Source of the DNA: Dinoroseobacter sp.
GTDB lineage: Bacteria > Pseudomonadota > Alphaproteobacteria > Rhodobacterales > Rhodobacteraceae
DNA length: 64,000 nt
Assembly: GCA_017643385.1 (NCBI GenBank)
Contig: JAEPNN010000003.1
Location: 248,001-312,000, forward strand
Direction of reading: 5' to 3'
The notes under the pieces are model-generated. The model saw nothing but the letters and a program-made list of their open reading frames with translations, was not told the origin of the DNA and did no database searches. Shown piece after piece: positions 28,024-36,532 of this stretch (its first letter is position 1; the number at the start of each line of letters is the position of its first letter). A program made the position numbers and the translations under genes.

Positions 28024-28055
28024 AGAAAAGGGCGGGTCCGAGGACCCACCCTTTG
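28024..28055 (-). terminator. phaP terminator
   Basis: On the minus strand GGGTGGGTCC and GGACCCGCCC form a long stem with a two-base loop region, followed by TTTTCTTTT. It ends the phaP transcript about 50 bases after its stop and separates it from phaR. Confidence 0.85.
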
Positions 28056-28103
28056 ATCTCTCACCAACAGGGAGGAGGTCGGTGATCGATGTCTAGAAAG
28101 CGC

Positions 28104-28550
28104 TTACTTTGCGGTAGCTGCTTTCTTTGCTGCAGTGGTCACATCAGCGGTGGCTTTTTTGACGGCTGCAGTGGTTTCTTCCTGCAGGTCTTTACCAGCG
28201 GCGAGCATCAGCTCAACAGTTTCCATCTGAACTTTTTTTGCGATTTCTGCGAACGCAGCCATGTTTTCGGCAGCGATCTCTGCAGATGCAGATGCAAAAT
28301 CGGTGAGCGACTTGGTGTAGTCGGTTGGCTCATCCTTGACAGCTGCGACTTCACTCATCTTCGAAAGGGTCTCTTTGGTCCATTTTGCGGACAGCTCAGA
28401 GGATTTGCCAGCTGCGTCGAGAGCAACCTTCGACATCTTCTCGCCCAAAGCCGCCTGGCTCTTGAACGCATCCTGCATCGCAGCGGAGTCCATTGGGAAG
28501 GACTGCATCATTTCGGTCATGTACTTTGTGAAATCATCGGCTTTTGCCAT
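28104..28550 (-). CDS. phaP: phasin
   Basis: Phasin coats PHB granules in the cytoplasm. The 148-residue protein is mostly amphipathic helix (EKMSKVALDAAGKSSELSAK, SLTDFASASAEIAAENMAAF) with an alanine/lysine-rich tail (TAAVKKATADVTTAAKKAAT), as in PhaP family members. It is short and has no membrane span. It has its own promoter with the PhaR operator set between -35 and -10 (28627-28655) and its own terminator, which fits its high, PHB-dependent expression. Confidence 0.92.
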   Translation of the reverse strand: MAKADDFTKYMTEMMQSFPMDSAAMQDAFKSQAALGEKMSKVALDAAGKSSELSAKWTKETLSKMSEVAAVKDEPTDYTKSLTDFASASAEIAAENMAAFAEIAKKVQMETVELMLAAGKDLQEETTAAVKKATADVTTAAKKAATAK

Positions 28551-28626
28551 CGGTCTTCTCCTTGGATCCCGGTTATGGGATTTAAATTACACTGCCCGTC
28601 ACACGGGATTTACTATCTCCACAAAC

Positions 28627-28655
28627 CGTATAACTGCTGCACTGCAGCATATCAA
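28627..28655 (-). promoter_or_regulatory. phaP promoter with PhaR palindrome in the spacer
   Basis: On the minus strand -35 TTGATA and -10 TATACG are separated by exactly 17 bases, and 15 of these are the perfect palindrome TGCTGCAGTGCAGCA (28635-28649, 7-base arms). A repressor bound there would block RNA polymerase. Published PhaR sites contain CTGC/GCAG-type inverted repeats, which this agrees with. Confidence 0.75.
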
Positions 28656-28663
28656 GTATTTTT

Positions 28664-28678
28664 TTCTGCAGTGCGGCA
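28664..28678 (-). promoter_or_regulatory. second PhaR-type operator upstream of phaP
   Basis: TTCTGCAGTGCGGCA on the plus strand is an imperfect copy of the spacer palindrome, centred 29 bases from it. A pair of sites on this spacing could bind two repressor units on about the same helix face. Confidence 0.6.
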
Positions 28679-28708
28679 TACTCTATAAGACCATTTTATT
28701 ACAGAGGC

Positions 28709-30526
28709 TTATGAAGACTTCACTTTGAGAACATACGTTCCAGGAGCAGCACAAAGCACCTTATTTGTAGAATCGCCAGGCTGCCGGGGGGCAACCTTTG
28801 CACCAGAACGACGCGCGAGCCATTCGCCCCAACGCGGCCACCAGGATCCATCATGGAAGGCTGCCGCGTCCATCCATTCATCAGGCGTGTCAGGCAAATC
28901 GCCCTCAACGGTGTAGTGACCATACTTCTTTTTCGAGGGTGGGTTGATAATCCCCGCGATATGTCCGGACTGAGAGACAATGAAATTCTTGTCGCGGCTG
29001 TTGTACTGTTTAAACCCGACATAGGCCTGTTTCCACGCCGCGATGTGATCCGTCTCAGCGGCAATCGACATCAACGGTGTCTTCACATCCTTCAGTGACA
29101 GCTTTTCGCCCATCAGTTCGAACTCACCAGCCGCAAGTTCATTATTCTGACACAGATGGCGCAAGTATTGCACCACCATAGGTCCGGGCAAATTGGTGCT
29201 GTCTCCATTCCAGTGTAGCAAATCGAATGCGCGCGGGCGCTCGCCCAGCATGTAGCTGCGGATGGCAGGTCCGTAGACCAGATCATTCGCGCGTAGGAAC
29301 GAAAAGGTCCGAGCCATAAAGAAAGAATGCAAATATCCTTTCTCGGCCACCTCGCGCTCGATCCCATCAACGAAGTCATCGTCCAGGAATACGGCCATTT
29401 CACCGGGATCACTGAAATCAACCAAAGTGGTGAAGAATGTCGCTGAGCGCACGGATTTGTCTTTGCGCTTGTTCAGAAGCGCCAGCGTCGCAGACAATGT
29501 TGTGCCACCGATACAATACCCTACAGTATTGACCTGCTTCTCGCCTGTTATCTTCTTGGCTTCCTCAATCGCCTTCAAGAACCCTTCTTCGACATACGTA
29601 TCAAGCGTGACGTCAGCATGGCTTTCGTCGGGATTGACCCAAGACACCATAAATAGTGTGAAGCCCTGCTCCACGATCCAATTTATCAGTGAATTCTTCT
29701 GGGTCAGATCCATCACGTAGAATTTGTTGATCCAAGGCGGAAAGATCACAAGCGGTGTCTTATGCACTTTCTCCGTCTTCGGTGCGTACTGGATCAGCTC
29801 AAACATTCGGTTGCGAAAAACCACAGACCCTTCGGTTGTCGCGAGGTCCTTGCCCACCTTGAACGCTTCCGGATCAGAGAGCGTGACCAGCAAGTCCCCG
29901 TCATTGCGCTCGATGTCGCGCACAAGGTTTTCCAGACCGATCACCAACGACTCCCCTTCTGTTTCGACAGCACGGCGTAGGGCCTCGGGGTTGGTGTTCA
30001 GAAAGTTTGCGGGCGAAAACAAATCGACGATCTGGTGCGTGAAAAACTCAACCCGTCGCTTATCGGCCGGATCAAGCCCCTCAAGCTTCGATAGTGCATC
30101 GTCAATGGATCCCGCAGTGATGAGATACTGTTGTTTGACGAAGTTGAAATAGGGATGCGTATCCCAAAGCGGATCCTTGAAACGCTTGTCACCTTTGTGA
30201 GGATCATCTGGAACAGAGATCTTACCCTGCGCCAGAACATGCTGAGCTTCGACCAGATGCTTTACGGTTTTGCCCCAGTAATTTACCTGCTGTTCGATTA
30301 TCTTTGCGGGATTGGCAATCATGTCCGCCACATAGGCACTGGCAGCCTTCACGTAGACGTCCTGGCCGGGCCCCTGCAGACCGGTATCATGGCTCTCGCG
30401 TTGTGACAGCGCCACAACAAGCCGCTGCGAAAGCTCTTCGATCTTTGCCACATTGGCGTTCAGACGCTCGAGATCTTCACCCATCGGTTTGTTTTCTGAA
30501 CCATTTGTGGTGTCTTCGGTTGTCAT
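28709..30526 (-). CDS. phaC: class I poly(R)-3-hydroxyalkanoate synthase
   Basis: PhaC polymerises 3-hydroxyacyl-CoA into PHA at the granule surface. The 605-residue size fits the single-subunit class I enzyme. The catalytic cysteine is in GYCIGG (lipase-box-like), the aspartate in ETDHIAAW and the histidine in SQSGHIAGI. An N-terminal domain of about 200 residues precedes the alpha/beta hydrolase core. The ATG at 30526 is preferred because AGGAA stands 9 bases upstream; an earlier ATG at 30535 has no spacing. phaZ lies divergently upstream. Confidence 0.97.
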   Translation of the reverse strand: MTTEDTTNGSENKPMGEDLERLNANVAKIEELSQRLVVALSQRESHDTGLQGPGQDVYVKAASAYVADMIANPAKIIEQQVNYWGKTVKHLVEAQHVLAQGKISVPDDPHKGDKRFKDPLWDTHPYFNFVKQQYLITAGSIDDALSKLEGLDPADKRRVEFFTHQIVDLFSPANFLNTNPEALRRAVETEGESLVIGLENLVRDIERNDGDLLVTLSDPEAFKVGKDLATTEGSVVFRNRMFELIQYAPKTEKVHKTPLVIFPPWINKFYVMDLTQKNSLINWIVEQGFTLFMVSWVNPDESHADVTLDTYVEEGFLKAIEEAKKITGEKQVNTVGYCIGGTTLSATLALLNKRKDKSVRSATFFTTLVDFSDPGEMAVFLDDDFVDGIEREVAEKGYLHSFFMARTFSFLRANDLVYGPAIRSYMLGERPRAFDLLHWNGDSTNLPGPMVVQYLRHLCQNNELAAGEFELMGEKLSLKDVKTPLMSIAAETDHIAAWKQAYVGFKQYNSRDKNFIVSQSGHIAGIINPPSKKKYGHYTVEGDLPDTPDEWMDAAAFHDGSWWPRWGEWLARRSGAKVAPRQPGDSTNKVLCAAPGTYVLKVKSS

Positions 30527-30631
30527 GACGACCATTTCCTTTTACTTTGCACACGCAGAATACCGTCGCCTGCACGGGGAGGCAAAGCGACCAAATGAAC
30601 CGGGGAGATCCGGTCTTTAAAGGAACACATT

Positions 30632-31894
30632 ATGCGTTACCTCGTGATGTACGACATGATGGAAAGTCTACGGAACACCAACCAATGGTTGGGCGCCACA
30701 GCTCAGGCCATGGGCTCTTACCCGCAGCTGGGCCTTGTTCCGAACCCTTTCTTCCGCACGCTTGCAGCTTGGGGTGAAGTCACCGAGCGCAGTTTTGCGC
30801 GTATGGTCGCCAAGCCAGACTGGAACATAAATTCAGTCGTGGCCGAGGACGGGCGCGATCACGTGGTCAATGTCGAAACTGTTGTTGAACGCCCATTTGG
30901 CGATCTTATCCGGTTCGACGTGCTCGGACGGCCAGAGAAGAAGCGCCGCGTATTGCTCGTTGCGCCCATGTCCGGTCACTATGCAACCCTGCTGCGATCC
31001 ACCGTTCAATCGCTTTTGCCTGATTGCGAGGTCTGGATCACAGATTGGCATAATGCGCGTGATATCCCCGTTTCAGAAGGCAAGTTCGACGTTGAAGATT
31101 ACACTGAGTATCTTGTCGATTTTATGAAAGAACTCGGCCCTGACATTCACGTTATCGCAGTTTGCCAGCCCGCCCCCCTAACACTTGCTGCGACGGCATA
31201 TCTCGCGGGAGAAGATCCCGAGTGTCAGCCACGCAGCCTGACCCTGATCGGCGGACCGATCGACCCAGACGCAGCGCCCACAGAAGTTACAGATTTCGGA
31301 AACAGTGTCACGATGGGTCAACTTGAGCAGCTCGTTCTCCAGCGCGTTGGCTTTAAGTATCCAGGTGTTGGCCGCATGGTCTATCCGGGCCTACAACAAC
31401 TTTCGTCTTTTATGGCCATGAATGGCGAGCGGCATTCAAAGGCCTTCTTCGACCAGATCCTGCGCGTCGCCAAAGGCGACGCTTCCGACCACGACGCTCA
31501 TAACCGTTTCTATGATGAATACCTTGCAGTCATGGACATGACAGCGGAATTCTACCTTTCGACCGTCGAGCGCGTCTTCAAGACGCGTGAAATCGCACGC
31601 AACGTATTCACGGTGCGCGGAAAGCCTTGCGATGCCGGCAAAATCACAACAGTCGCGGTCAAGATCGTTGAGGGCGAAAAAGATGACATATCCGCTCCGG
31701 GGCAATGCCTTGCCGCCCTGGATCTGCTGACCGGTCTGCCAGACGAAAAGAAAGCCAGCCACGTGGAGCCGGGCGCCGGCCATTACGGGATCTTTGCGGG
31801 CAAGTCCTGGCGCAACAATATCCGCCCGTTGGTGCTTGAGTTCATCGACGCAAACAGCGCCGCTCCCGCAACCCGCATGACCGCCGCAGAATAA
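30632..31894 (+). CDS. phaZ: intracellular PHB depolymerase
   Basis: PhaZ mobilises stored PHB back to hydroxybutyrate. The 420-residue protein matches the intracellular depolymerase family: MRYLVMYDMMESLRNTNQW at the N-terminus, a nucleophile cysteine motif VCQPAPLTL, and EPGAGHYGIFAG near the C-terminus, which provides the catalytic histidine. It is divergent from phaC across 105 bases, so one regulatory region may control both synthesis and breakdown. It is followed by a DUF6151 gene 6 bases downstream. Confidence 0.93.
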   Translation: MRYLVMYDMMESLRNTNQWLGATAQAMGSYPQLGLVPNPFFRTLAAWGEVTERSFARMVAKPDWNINSVVAEDGRDHVVNVETVVERPFGDLIRFDVLGRPEKKRRVLLVAPMSGHYATLLRSTVQSLLPDCEVWITDWHNARDIPVSEGKFDVEDYTEYLVDFMKELGPDIHVIAVCQPAPLTLAATAYLAGEDPECQPRSLTLIGGPIDPDAAPTEVTDFGNSVTMGQLEQLVLQRVGFKYPGVGRMVYPGLQQLSSFMAMNGERHSKAFFDQILRVAKGDASDHDAHNRFYDEYLAVMDMTAEFYLSTVERVFKTREIARNVFTVRGKPCDAGKITTVAVKIVEGEKDDISAPGQCLAALDLLTGLPDEKKASHVEPGAGHYGIFAGKSWRNNIRPLVLEFIDANSAAPATRMTAAE

Positions 31895-31900
31895 CATACT

Positions 31901-32461
31901 ATGCCCGGTGACCTAAGCTTCGCTTGCATTTGTGGCACAGTCACCGGTCATCTCGACGAAAAAGCTGTTTCAAATGGAACCCACGTCACGTGTGGATGCC
32001 GCAGCTGTCGTGCCGCGACCAAGCACCTTACAAGCAAGACGGTTCCTTTTGTCGATGTTTACCTGACATCTTCCCACCACGTTCATATCGATAGCGGATT
32101 TGACAAACTTGCTGCGCTCAAACTCAGCCCAAAAGGTAGCAATCGTATTTATGCGACCTGCTGCGGTGCGCCAATCTCAGTGATCGAGCATACCCAACGC
32201 TTATGCTTTACCTCGATCTACACAAATCGTCTTTCTGAAGCAGACCGCATAGGGCCCATCGTCGCTCAGGTTTATCGCCACAAACCGGATGACAGACGTC
32301 ATATCGGCTTGGGCAAAGTTGTTCGTCAGGTCTTGGCACGCGCTCTCTCTGACCGCCTGACTGGGACGTGGAAATCGTCAGTTTTCTTTTCCGATCCAAA
32401 GACCCTCACCGTGCCGCAAGTTCTGATCGAAAAGGACGCCAAGGCTGTGGCCTACACCTGA
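31901..32461 (+). CDS. DUF6151-like cysteine-rich protein
   Basis: A 186-residue protein with clustered cysteines (ACICGTVTG, TCGCRSCR, ATCCGAP), a pattern like the zinc-binding GFA/CENP-V fold of S-(hydroxymethyl)glutathione synthase-type proteins, to which DUF6151 is related. The cysteines probably bind zinc. It follows phaZ by 6 bases and overlaps the end of the convergent LacI gene by 10 bp. There is no known link to PHB. Activity is not established. Confidence 0.75.
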   Translation: MPGDLSFACICGTVTGHLDEKAVSNGTHVTCGCRSCRAATKHLTSKTVPFVDVYLTSSHHVHIDSGFDKLAALKLSPKGSNRIYATCCGAPISVIEHTQRLCFTSIYTNRLSEADRIGPIVAQVYRHKPDDRRHIGLGKVVRQVLARALSDRLTGTWKSSVFFSDPKTLTVPQVLIEKDAKAVAYT

Positions 32462-33480
32462 TCTTCCCAACCCTCCGGCACCCGCGCCGAACTGCGAATA
32501 ATCAAGCGTCCGCTGATCTCGCGTTTCTCGGACCTGCGGTTCGGATCATCGATCTGGCCCAAGAGCAGGGAAACTGTGGCTTCTACCATCCGGTTTGATG
32601 GTTGCCGCCATGTGGTCAGCTCATAAGCGCCCCAAGCGGCCAGCGGCACGTCATCATATCCAACAACCGAAACATTTTCTGGCACGCGCAGGCCTAGACT
32701 GCCACGTAACTCGTCCATGACCGCACACGCCATGTGATCGTTTCCCACAAAGATTGCGTCGGGATGAGCGCCATCCTCAAACATTGCGGAGGCAGCCTTT
32801 ATTGCATCTTCGCGGCGGAAATTCCCGTCAAGAACAGCCACCGGGTCAATGCCCGCCGCTGCAAGTCCAGACAGAAATCCATCCCGTCTATCTCGCCCGG
32901 TCGAAGCCCCCGTCCAACCTGCGATATGCGCAATCCGGCGATGCCCCCCTGCAATCAAAAACTCAGCAATCCGCCGCCCACCATCAACATTGGCTGACGT
33001 GACCGAAGACAATCGTTCATCATCCTGACCCCGGTTGAACAAAACCACAGGGATGCCGGCGTCTTCACAACGGTTTGTAATCTCATCCGATATACCGACA
33101 CTGGCGGTGATGATCCCGTCCACGCGGTAATCCATCAACTCATCGACCACCTGGTCGACGTTTTCACCTGTGCCCGGAGAAATAAAAACCAGCAGGTGGT
33201 ACCCTTTGTCCTGCAAAGCCTTGCTCAGACGCTCGAGAGCATCGGGGTAAAACTGATTGTCAAGATAGGCGACGATCAGGCCAATGATCTTGGATTTTCC
33301 GGTGATTAATGATCGCGCCAAAACGTTGGGGCGATACCCCAGTTCTTCTGCCGCAGCACGTACTTTATCAGCGGTCTTCTTTGAAACCGAGGCTCCAGGC
33401 GTGAACACGCGGCTCACCGCCGATTGGCTCACACCTGCCAGACGCGCGACATCCGTTGATGTTATTTTTGCACGCGCCAT
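32452..33480 (-). CDS. LacI-family transcriptional regulator
   Basis: A 342-residue repressor: N-terminal helix-turn-helix TSTDVARLAGVSQSAVSRVF, hinge helix region PNVLARSLITGKSKIIG, then the periplasmic-binding-protein-like ligand domain with DGIITASVG and SVVGYDDVPLAAWG. The ATG at 33480 overlaps the upstream SDR stop (TGATG), so the two genes are translated together. The ligand is probably a sugar or sugar acid, judging from the SDR, but no sugar gene is adjacent. Confidence 0.92.
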   Translation of the reverse strand: MARAKITSTDVARLAGVSQSAVSRVFTPGASVSKKTADKVRAAAEELGYRPNVLARSLITGKSKIIGLIVAYLDNQFYPDALERLSKALQDKGYHLLVFISPGTGENVDQVVDELMDYRVDGIITASVGISDEITNRCEDAGIPVVLFNRGQDDERLSSVTSANVDGGRRIAEFLIAGGHRRIAHIAGWTGASTGRDRRDGFLSGLAAAGIDPVAVLDGNFRREDAIKAASAMFEDGAHPDAIFVGNDHMACAVMDELRGSLGLRVPENVSVVGYDDVPLAAWGAYELTTWRQPSNRMVEATVSLLLGQIDDPNRRSEKREISGRLIIRSSARVPEGWEDQV

Positions 33481-34235
33481 CAGCCAGCTGTCCAACCACC
33501 ATCGATCAAAAGCGATGTTCCAGTCACCATTGCCGATGCGTCAGAAGCCAGAAAAGCAACGGCCCCCATGATGTCTTCGACCTCAGCAATCCGGGGCAGC
33601 TTGATCTTACTTTCGATCCAGGCCCGCTTTTCAGGATCTGCAAACGTTGGCGCTGTCAGGGGCGTGCGAATGAATGTCGGACAGATGGTGTTGATCCGAA
33701 CGCGTTTGGGTCCGAATTCCATGGCCATGGCTTTTGTCATACCCTCAACCGCGTGCTTGGTTGCGCAGTAAACGGCACGATCGATCCCACCGACATGACC
33801 CATCTGGCTGGATATATGAATGATGGAGCCGCCGTCTTTCATACCGGTGGCAGCATTGACCGACAGAAAATAGGCTGCCTTCACATTCACAGCCATTACG
33901 GCGTCATAGTCGTCCGGTTTTGTCTCTGAGGCCGGCGAATGTCGCGCCATCCCGGCTGAGTTGCATAGGATGTCAAACGGTCCGTGTGCTCTAAAAAATG
34001 CCGCTTGCGCATCGAGGTCCGTGACGTCCAGCCTATGGCCCTCCGCGCTGTGGCCTGCATCTGTCAGCGCGTCAACGGCCTCGGCCAGTTCGTCCGCACT
34101 GCGGGCGGCAAGCACCACATGGGACCCCTGCTCTGCCAGAGCTGCGGCGCAGGCCAGTCCAATGCCCCGACTTCCTCCGGGGATAAGCGCGCGCCGACCA
34201 TCAAGTCGGAAAGAAGGAGTTATCGGAAGTGTCAT
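33480..34235 (-). CDS. short-chain dehydrogenase/reductase
   Basis: A 251-residue SDR of the gluconate-5-dehydrogenase-like class: nucleotide-binding GGSRGIGLACA, NNSAG-equivalent LCNSAGM, catalytic serine in HISSQMGH and YxxxK as YCATK, C-terminal LLIDGGW. Substrate unknown; a sugar or polyol is likely because it is coupled to a LacI regulator. A 20-bp palindrome sits 8 bases before its start codon. Confidence 0.88.
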   Translation of the reverse strand: MTLPITPSFRLDGRRALIPGGSRGIGLACAAALAEQGSHVVLAARSADELAEAVDALTDAGHSAEGHRLDVTDLDAQAAFFRAHGPFDILCNSAGMARHSPASETKPDDYDAVMAVNVKAAYFLSVNAATGMKDGGSIIHISSQMGHVGGIDRAVYCATKHAVEGMTKAMAMEFGPKRVRINTICPTFIRTPLTAPTFADPEKRAWIESKIKLPRIAEVEDIMGAVAFLASDASAMVTGTSLLIDGGWTAG

Positions 34236-34243
34236 GACAGGCC

Positions 34244-34263
34244 TTTTGCATAATTATGCAAAA
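34244..34263. promoter_or_regulatory. 20-bp palindrome, candidate operator for the LacI/SDR unit
   Basis: TTTTGCATAATTATGCAAAA is a perfect inverted repeat of 10-base arms. It lies 8 bases upstream of the SDR start codon, overlapping the AAAGG ribosome site, and within one base of the stop of the M15 gene. It is AT-rich, so not a terminator. A LacI-family dimer site is the simplest reading, though the usual central CG is absent. Confidence 0.6.
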
Positions 34264-34932
34264 TCAGTAATCAGCTTGATCCGGGCTGTCGAGGGGCAAG
34301 CCGGGGTAGCTGATCCCCCGAAAAGGTGGAAAGTCGAGATAGCGCTGTGCGCGCATTGGATCGGGTGTGTCGCCGCGCCGAAACAGAACGCCTTTGGGGG
34401 GCGCATACGACAAAATGCGCTGCTCTGGCTCTTCGCGCCAGGTGATATTGAAGGCCGCGTCTTTTGGAAAGAAATAGACCTCGTGGAAATCGAGGTGATC
34501 AAAAAGCCACCACGCGAGATCACGCCAGTCCCTTCCACGATTGTACTGCGCGGCAAACCAGGGAATTCCAACGCTCACGCACGCTCCCATGCGCCCTTTC
34601 GCATCGCGCTTGTCCCAAATATGGGCAGCGAAATTCTTGGGCGTTGCAGCCATCTTCTGTGGCTTCACTTGCATTGAACCAAAATCGTTCAATGCAGGAC
34701 TTCGGTAGCCTGAGCGAATATCGATGGGGCCAAACGTCTCGACGAGAGGTTCGAGCAGCTCGATTGCCAGCCTGCGGCCCGTTTCGATCGCCAAGTCTGG
34801 GTCTTCGGGTAGATTGGGCCGTCCGTAAAAATTCGAAATCTCGGAATAGACAAAATTGCGCATCTGGAAATGACGTGACAGCCTGACGCGACCGAACTCT
34901 TCAAGCGACAGATAGCTGCGCGGACTACGCAT
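34264..34932 (-). CDS. peptidase M15-like protein
   Basis: A 222-residue protein resembling D-Ala-D-Ala carboxypeptidase-like M15 proteins of Roseobacters: RSYLSLEEFGRVRLSRHFQM, then DIRSGYRSPALNDFGS, and HIWDKRDAKGRMGA, where a zinc-binding histidine-aspartate pair would lie. It has no signal peptide, unlike exported M15 enzymes. The ATG at 34932 overlaps the end of the VOC gene; the open frame continues upstream but inside that gene. Activity is unproven. Confidence 0.7.
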   Translation of the reverse strand: MRSPRSYLSLEEFGRVRLSRHFQMRNFVYSEISNFYGRPNLPEDPDLAIETGRRLAIELLEPLVETFGPIDIRSGYRSPALNDFGSMQVKPQKMAATPKNFAAHIWDKRDAKGRMGACVSVGIPWFAAQYNRGRDWRDLAWWLFDHLDFHEVYFFPKDAAFNITWREEPEQRILSYAPPKGVLFRRGDTPDPMRAQRYLDFPPFRGISYPGLPLDSPDQADY

Positions 34933-35356
34933 CTGCACCGTTCCACTGGAACGATCCGTCAGCCCCCAAGGTCGAAAACGGATTATGCGCAATTTCCCAA
35001 ATATGCCCATCCGGATCTTGGAAGTGCCCGTGATGCCCGCCCCAGAACACGTCTTTCGCCGGGTTCAGAATATGTCCTCCTGCGGAAGCTGCCTTATCAA
35101 GGATCAGCGTCACCTCGTCCTTGGTCCGGACATTGTGACTAAGTACCATCGCTCCAAACCCAAGTGCATCTACAGAAAAACCCAGCTCTTGTGCCAAGGC
35201 CTCTTTGGGATAAAGCCCAAGGGTCTGGCTGATCAGGTCAAACGCCACGATCCCATCTTGGGTTTCAACCTGCGTCCACCCCAGCGCTTCATAAAATGTC
35301 GCTGCGCGTCCCATATCCGATACAGCAAGCGTGATAAGCGAAATCCGTTGTTCCAT
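34925..35356 (-). CDS. VOC-family (glyoxalase/bleomycin resistance) protein
   Basis: A 143-residue vicinal-oxygen-chelate protein: RISLITLAVSDMGRAATFYE opens the first beta-alpha-beta module and GHHGHFQDPDGHIWEIAHNP closes the second. Metal ligands may be in the HGHF/HIWE region. It could be a small-molecule binding or lyase protein; the substrate is not predictable. Its stop overlaps the M15-like start by 8 bp. Confidence 0.87.
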   Translation of the reverse strand: MEQRISLITLAVSDMGRAATFYEALGWTQVETQDGIVAFDLISQTLGLYPKEALAQELGFSVDALGFGAMVLSHNVRTKDEVTLILDKAASAGGHILNPAKDVFWGGHHGHFQDPDGHIWEIAHNPFSTLGADGSFQWNGADA

Positions 35357-35365
35357 TGACTGAAG

Positions 35366-35479
35366 CTAACCTCCGGCAGTTTCGACCCAAAGTGTTGTTT
35401 CCTGCAGTAAATCGAAGAACCGCCCCTGCAGATGCGCATAGTCAATCAGGCCCTGACAGATAGGGTCAACTTCATTCAA
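35366..35479 (-). CDS. possible 37-residue micro-ORF
   Basis: On the minus strand a frame starting at TTG 35479 reads 37 residues (LNEVDPICQGLIDYAHLQGR...LLWVETAGG-like end) and stops at TAG, 10 bases before the VOC start. The residue composition looks protein-like, but there is no ribosome site and no ATG, and it lies in the same frame as the upstream hydrolase after that gene's stop. A hydrolase C-terminal extension relic or a real small gene are both possible; the evidence is weak. Confidence 0.25.
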   Translation of the reverse strand: MNEVDPICQGLIDYAHLQGRFFDLLQETTLWVETAGG

Positions 35480-35548
35480 AGCAGGTATGCGCTTTGCACT
35501 TAGAAGGTGCGTTGGCGCGCCTGTGTGTTCGAGCGCATTCGTCTGGGA

Positions 35549-36529
35549 TCAGGGGAGAGCGCTGATCCAATCCACCATCAGGTTTGTCATGATCGGGGTA
35601 TGTGCAGGGCTCAGGATATCTCCCACGATCACATGCCCGTCAGGATCAACGCCGTCCATTGGTCCAGGCATTTCAACGGAAACCGGTGCCCCCCAACGAT
35701 CTAACATTGCACGCGTTGCGTCAGCACTGACGACTGTGTCGTGCTCAGAGAAAATGAAATAAGCTGGCACGTCTACTTCCGAAAAATCCTGCGCCAGACT
35801 TTCGCGCATAGCTGTTGCCATGGTCACAGTTGCGACCGTGGGATACTGCGTTGTCCATTGTGCACCATGTGCTTCATTTCGCGGCGTGAATTTACGTTCT
35901 TCACCGGCGAGCAGGGGAACCCAGGCGCGCGCGAAAGGCATATGCAACAACGCAGCCATCGGGTTGGCGATCTTGAAATTGGGCGAGATCAAAATGATGC
36001 CCGCCAAAGCGTCTGAAATCTGAGGCTGCGTCGCGGCCCAAGCCGCCAAAGTCCCTCCTGTTGAGACGCCTAGAATAACCACTTCGTCGCCAAGAGCGCG
36101 CCCGATCTCCATCGCTTCGGCCACATCATCCAACCACGCCTCGGCGCGCGGTTCCGCCATGGCAGCTCCGTCACGACCATGGCCTGCCAACCTGGTCTCA
36201 AACATGTTCGCCCCCAGTTCTTTGGCAATGTTGGCCTGAACCGGCGACATCTCGTTATTACTTGCCGAAAACCCATGCAGATAGATGATCGACAATGGTG
36301 TGCGTGCCCCCACCTCACCTGCCCAGGTGATACGTTTGGCAGAACTCGGACGCAGATCGGGAACCTGCGCCTCTTTGTCTTCAAGCCAAGCATCAAGCTC
36401 AGCCGCCTCTGGCAGGTTGGGTGCGTTGGCGACGCCCGACACCTGTTCGCGCGGCCCCAACCAAAGGAACAAAACGAGGACCAAAACCAATAAAAGAAAG
36501 CGACCAAGCCATTTTCCAAGCTCACGCAT
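35549..36529 (-). CDS. membrane-anchored alpha/beta hydrolase
   Basis: A 326-residue lipase/lysophospholipase-like hydrolase with an N-terminal anchor (WLGRFLLLVLVLVLFLWLG), the oxyanion HGFSAS, nucleophile elbow LGVSTGGTLA, aspartate in SEHDTVVSADAT and histidine in DGHVIVGD. The catalytic domain probably sits in the periplasm. It follows a second hydrolase gene by 3 bases, so the two are co-expressed; the substrate is unknown. Confidence 0.88.
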   Translation of the reverse strand: MRELGKWLGRFLLLVLVLVLFLWLGPREQVSGVANAPNLPEAAELDAWLEDKEAQVPDLRPSSAKRITWAGEVGARTPLSIIYLHGFSASNNEMSPVQANIAKELGANMFETRLAGHGRDGAAMAEPRAEAWLDDVAEAMEIGRALGDEVVILGVSTGGTLAAWAATQPQISDALAGIILISPNFKIANPMAALLHMPFARAWVPLLAGEERKFTPRNEAHGAQWTTQYPTVATVTMATAMRESLAQDFSEVDVPAYFIFSEHDTVVSADATRAMLDRWGAPVSVEMPGPMDGVDPDGHVIVGDILSPAHTPIMTNLMVDWISALP

Positions 36530-36532
36530 GAG

